Positions 6,198-8,566 of a stretch of 8,566 bases of DNA are shown here, piece by piece (the stretch's first letter is position 1; each line of letters begins with the position of its first letter). The stretch is from RQOF01 sp964394475 (GTDB lineage: Bacteria; Calditrichota; Calditrichia; RBG-13-44-9): positions 1 through 8,566 of the forward strand of contig CAYMXZ010000154.1 in NCBI GenBank assembly GCA_964394475.1, in the 5' to 3' direction. The notes below the pieces were generated by a model, which worked only from the letters and a program-made list of their open reading frames with translations, was not told where the DNA came from and ran no database searches. Made by a program: the position numbers and the translations under genes.

Positions 6198-8015
6198 ATG
6201 CGCTTGGTATTCTGGGATTGGTTAATTATCGGTGTTTACCTTACATTCACCTTAGGAGTAGCTTTAATCTATATCAGACGGGCCAGCAAAGGGATGGATG
6301 AATTTTTTGCATCCGGTCGTTCTCTGCCCTGGTGGTTGTTGGGGACGTCAATGGTGGCTACCACATTTAGTACCGATACTCCAAATCTAATTGCGAACCT
6401 GGTGCGTGAAAAAGGGGTGGCCTATAATTGGATCTGGTGGGCTTTTTTACTGACCGGGATGCTGACCGTATTTTTTTATGCCCGGCTGTGGCGTCGCTCT
6501 AAAGTGCTCACCGATTTGGAATTTTATGAGTTGCGCTATTCGGGAAAATCAGCAGCCGTCGTTAGAGGTTTTCGTGCTTTGTATCTTGGATTATTTTTTA
6601 ATTGTGTGATTATGGCCACCGTGACCCTGGCAGCAGCCAAAATTGCCAATATCTTGTTTGGGTGGTCGCGGTTAGAAACGGTTATTTATGGCTCCATCGC
6701 TGCCATTGCTTTTTCTGTTTCATCAGGATTGTGGGGAGTGGTCGTTACCGACCTCCTGCAATTCTGTATGGCTATGACGGGCTCAGTGACAGCTGCCTAT
6801 TTTGCACTTAAACATGAAGCAGTAGGGGGATTGAGTGGTCTACTCGCTCGACTGGATAGTTCTACCCTGAATTTTTTTCCTGATTTTACGAACTGGGAAA
6901 TTACTCTCACCATATTTATTATTCCTCTAGCTATTCAATGGTGGTCGGTATGGTATCCGGGAGCCGAACCAGGGGGTGGAAGCTATGTCGCGCAGCGGAT
7001 GTTAGCCGCCCGAAATGAAAAACACTCTCTGGCGGCAACTCTCTGGTTTAATATTGCCCATTATGCCGTTCGTCCCTGGCCCTGGTTATTAGTCGGATTA
7101 AGTTCGCTGTTGGTTTATCCAACATTGGCAGATATTCAACAGGCATTTCCCCGCGCGAATCCGGAATTAATTGGTCATGACATGGCCTATCCGGCCATGC
7201 TCATTTTCCTGCCCACTGGATTAAAAGGGGTTATGGTTGCTTCTTTGGCCGCTGCTTACCTTTCTACCATGGATACCTGTCTGAATTGGGGAGCATCCTA
7301 TTTGGTGAACGACTTTTACAGCCGTTTTATTCGACCAGATGCCAGCTCTAAGAATTACATTTTGGTCTCTCGGTTGGTCACTGCTGCCTTGATGATCATC
7401 TCGGCTTTTATCATGTTTCTGCTGGTTTCTGCTCGGGAGAGCTTTGAAGTATTGTTATCCATCGGCGCTGGTACTGGCCTGATTTATATTTTGCGCTGGT
7501 TCTGGTGGCGTATCAATGCCTGGAGTGAAATCGCCGCTATGATTAGTTCCTTCACGGTGGCTGCTTTATTCTTCATCCTTTATAAAAATGGAATCATTAT
7601 CCCTTCACACCTCACATTAATCGGCAGTGTGGCATTTACGACCCTGGTGTGGCTTATCGTTACTTTTCTGACTCCGCCAACTGATTTTCATACCTTGAGC
7701 AAATTCTATCAATTGGTCAGACCAATGGGGAGAGGGTGGAGACCAATAAGAGAAAAATTCAATCTGCCACCATCACCAGACAGTTTGCCCAATTGCCTGT
7801 TGGGATGGATACTGGGTTGTATGCTTGTTTATTCGGCGCTGTTTGGAGTGGGAAATCTGATCTATGGGAAATATCAGTCAGCATTACTGCTTACCATTTC
7901 ATTTCTATTGAGTGTGTTCGGCCTGCGCTGGATAATGAAAAAAATGTGGCAGGGAAACAAAGTGAAGGAATTGAAATCGGCAGGTGGTCAAGATGAATCT
8001 TTAGATGAAGCATGA
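6198..8015 (+). CDS. Sodium:solute symporter (SSS family), sugar- or sugar-acid-type
   Basis: The 605-residue inner-membrane protein has about 13 to 15 hydrophobic helices and belongs to the SSS (SGLT/PutP-like) family, which couples Na+ entry to solute uptake. Characteristic stretches are DEFFASGRSLPWWLLGTSM (34-52) and ATTFSTDTP (54-62) in the first core helix, where sodium and substrate bind. Others are GGGSYVAQRMLAAR (259-272), VRPWPWLLV (291-299), and AAYLSTMDTCLNWGASYLVNDFY (352-374), whose Ser356-Thr357 pair corresponds to the Na2 site in SGLT-like proteins. Length is normal for the family and no break is seen. Close versions of this protein often lie beside glycan-degradation genes, so a sugar or uronate is the likeliest cargo, but the substrate cannot be read from sequence. 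The UroD-family gene follows after 19 bases, which suggests one transcript. Confidence 0.9.
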   Translation: MRLVFWDWLIIGVYLTFTLGVALIYIRRASKGMDEFFASGRSLPWWLLGTSMVATTFSTDTPNLIANLVREKGVAYNWIWWAFLLTGMLTVFFYARLWRRSKVLTDLEFYELRYSGKSAAVVRGFRALYLGLFFNCVIMATVTLAAAKIANILFGWSRLETVIYGSIAAIAFSVSSGLWGVVVTDLLQFCMAMTGSVTAAYFALKHEAVGGLSGLLARLDSSTLNFFPDFTNWEITLTIFIIPLAIQWWSVWYPGAEPGGGSYVAQRMLAARNEKHSLAATLWFNIAHYAVRPWPWLLVGLSSLLVYPTLADIQQAFPRANPELIGHDMAYPAMLIFLPTGLKGVMVASLAAAYLSTMDTCLNWGASYLVNDFYSRFIRPDASSKNYILVSRLVTAALMIISAFIMFLLVSARESFEVLLSIGAGTGLIYILRWFWWRINAWSEIAAMISSFTVAALFFILYKNGIIIPSHLTLIGSVAFTTLVWLIVTFLTPPTDFHTLSKFYQLVRPMGRGWRPIREKFNLPPSPDSLPNCLLGWILGCMLVYSALFGVGNLIYGKYQSALLLTISFLLSVFGLRWIMKKMWQGNKVKELKSAGGQDESLDEA

Positions 8016-8022
8016 ATTTGTT

Positions 8023-8026
8023 GGAG
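8023..8026 (+). promoter_or_regulatory. Ribosome binding site for the UroD-family gene
   Basis: GGAG lies 8 bases before the ATG at 8035. It supports that start, which also gives the usual family N-terminus. Confidence 0.75.
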
Positions 8027-8034
8027 AAGAGGTA

Positions 8035-8566
8035 ATGTTTACTTCAAAAGAAAGAGTTCTGGCAGCTGTGAAACATCAGCAGACCGATCGAGTACCCATC
8101 ACTTTCGATGCCGAAAAAGAAGTGTATCAACTGTTATATAAATATTTTCGCACCACCAGTAAAGAGCAGCTTTTTGATCATCTGCATGTGGATACCTGGA
8201 TGATTTTACCCCGCAATTTTATTTATCCAGAAGAGGAAAATCAGAAACAGGAAAAAACTTCTATTTGGGGATATCGAACTCGGGTGACGTCGTATGGAGC
8301 GGGAACTTATGATGAGTTAATTTATAGTCCTTTGGCTGGAAAGGATGATCTTGCCGACATAAAGAAACATCCCTGGCCAGCGGATAACCTCCTGGATTTT
8401 TCTCATTTTCCCGATGACGCGGCCGCACATAAAGATCGGGCCATTATCGGCGTTTTTACCTGGGGAGCTTATTTTATTGCCACACAGCTCAGGGGATTGG
8501 AGAATTTGATGATGGATTTTATTTTGCGTAAAAGCTATGCCGATTACTTGATAAACACTATTGCAG
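8035..8566 (+). CDS. Uroporphyrinogen decarboxylase (URO-D)-superfamily protein, 3' end off-window
   Basis: The first 177 residues are present; this family is usually around 350 residues, so about half is missing. The N-terminus TSKERVLAAVKHQQTDRVPI (3-22) is the hallmark opening of the superfamily. LHVDTWMI (50-57), SIWGYRTR (76-83), SPLAGKDDLADIKKHPWP (98-115) and the segment GVFTWGAYFIATQLRGLENLMMDFIL (139-164) follow the usual order. The RQAGR element of true HemE is absent, so this is more likely one of the methyltransferase-like or uncharacterised UROD proteins (MtaA/MtbA-type fold) than the haem enzyme. It shares a 19-base spacing with the symporter. A cytoplasmic demethylation or one-carbon step on the imported compound is possible but purely contextual. 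Confidence 0.85.
   Translation, partial: MFTSKERVLAAVKHQQTDRVPITFDAEKEVYQLLYKYFRTTSKEQLFDHLHVDTWMILPRNFIYPEEENQKQEKTSIWGYRTRVTSYGAGTYDELIYSPLAGKDDLADIKKHPWPADNLLDFSHFPDDAAAHKDRAIIGVFTWGAYFIATQLRGLENLMMDFILRKSYADYLINTIA

Noticed and set aside
8035..8566. Haem-synthesis gene hemE
   Set aside because: The RQAGR element expected near the N-terminus of HemE is missing and the neighbour is a sugar-type symporter.
1..8566. CRISPR array, tRNA, rRNA or insertion sequence
   Set aside because: No regularly spaced direct repeats, cloverleaf-like segments, rRNA stretches or transposase motifs were seen.

Overview
The window looks like a chromosomal stretch from a free-living bacterium with an AT-leaning genome. 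It carries outer-surface carbohydrate genes with Gram-negative-style signal peptides, and TGA serves as an ordinary stop codon. The gene mix (orphan glycoside-hydrolase-like proteins, a DUF4832-type lipoprotein, a sodium:solute symporter of the type found beside glycan genes, and a UroD-like methyltransferase-family protein) is what I associate with the FCB superphylum and its candidate neighbours, such as Calditrichota or KSB1-like lineages, and also with Planctomycetes. That placement is inference; nothing here names a species.

Layout. Positions 1-4910 hold three plus-strand genes packed as one operon, entering the window already in progress: a polysaccharide-deacetylase-like protein (5' end off-window), a secreted TIM-barrel glycoside-hydrolase-like protein, and a DUF4832-like lipoprotein that overlaps its upstream neighbour by an ATGA junction. 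A 34-base convergent gap follows. On the minus strand (4945-5958) lies a membrane-anchored SRPBCC plus GyrI-like ligand-binding gene, cut by an in-frame TGA. A 239-base divergent intergenic region (5959-6197) is rich in dyad symmetries and contains plausible promoters for both directions. On the plus strand, 6198-8015 is a full sodium:solute symporter, and 19 bases later a UroD-family gene begins and runs off the right edge.

How the genes may work together. The first three products are secreted or surface enzymes or binding proteins that could act on a glycan. The symporter could bring a released sugar or sugar acid into the cell, and the UroD-like protein could handle a methyl- or carboxyl-group step in the cytoplasm. 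No substrate can be read from the sequence. No SusC/SusD pair, sulfatase or polysaccharide lyase is visible in the window, so the grouping as a glycan-use locus is a hypothesis. The most concrete anomalies are the in-frame TGA inside an otherwise intact SRPBCC-GyrI reading frame, and the concentric inverted repeat whose right arm falls within the predicted promoter of the symporter.
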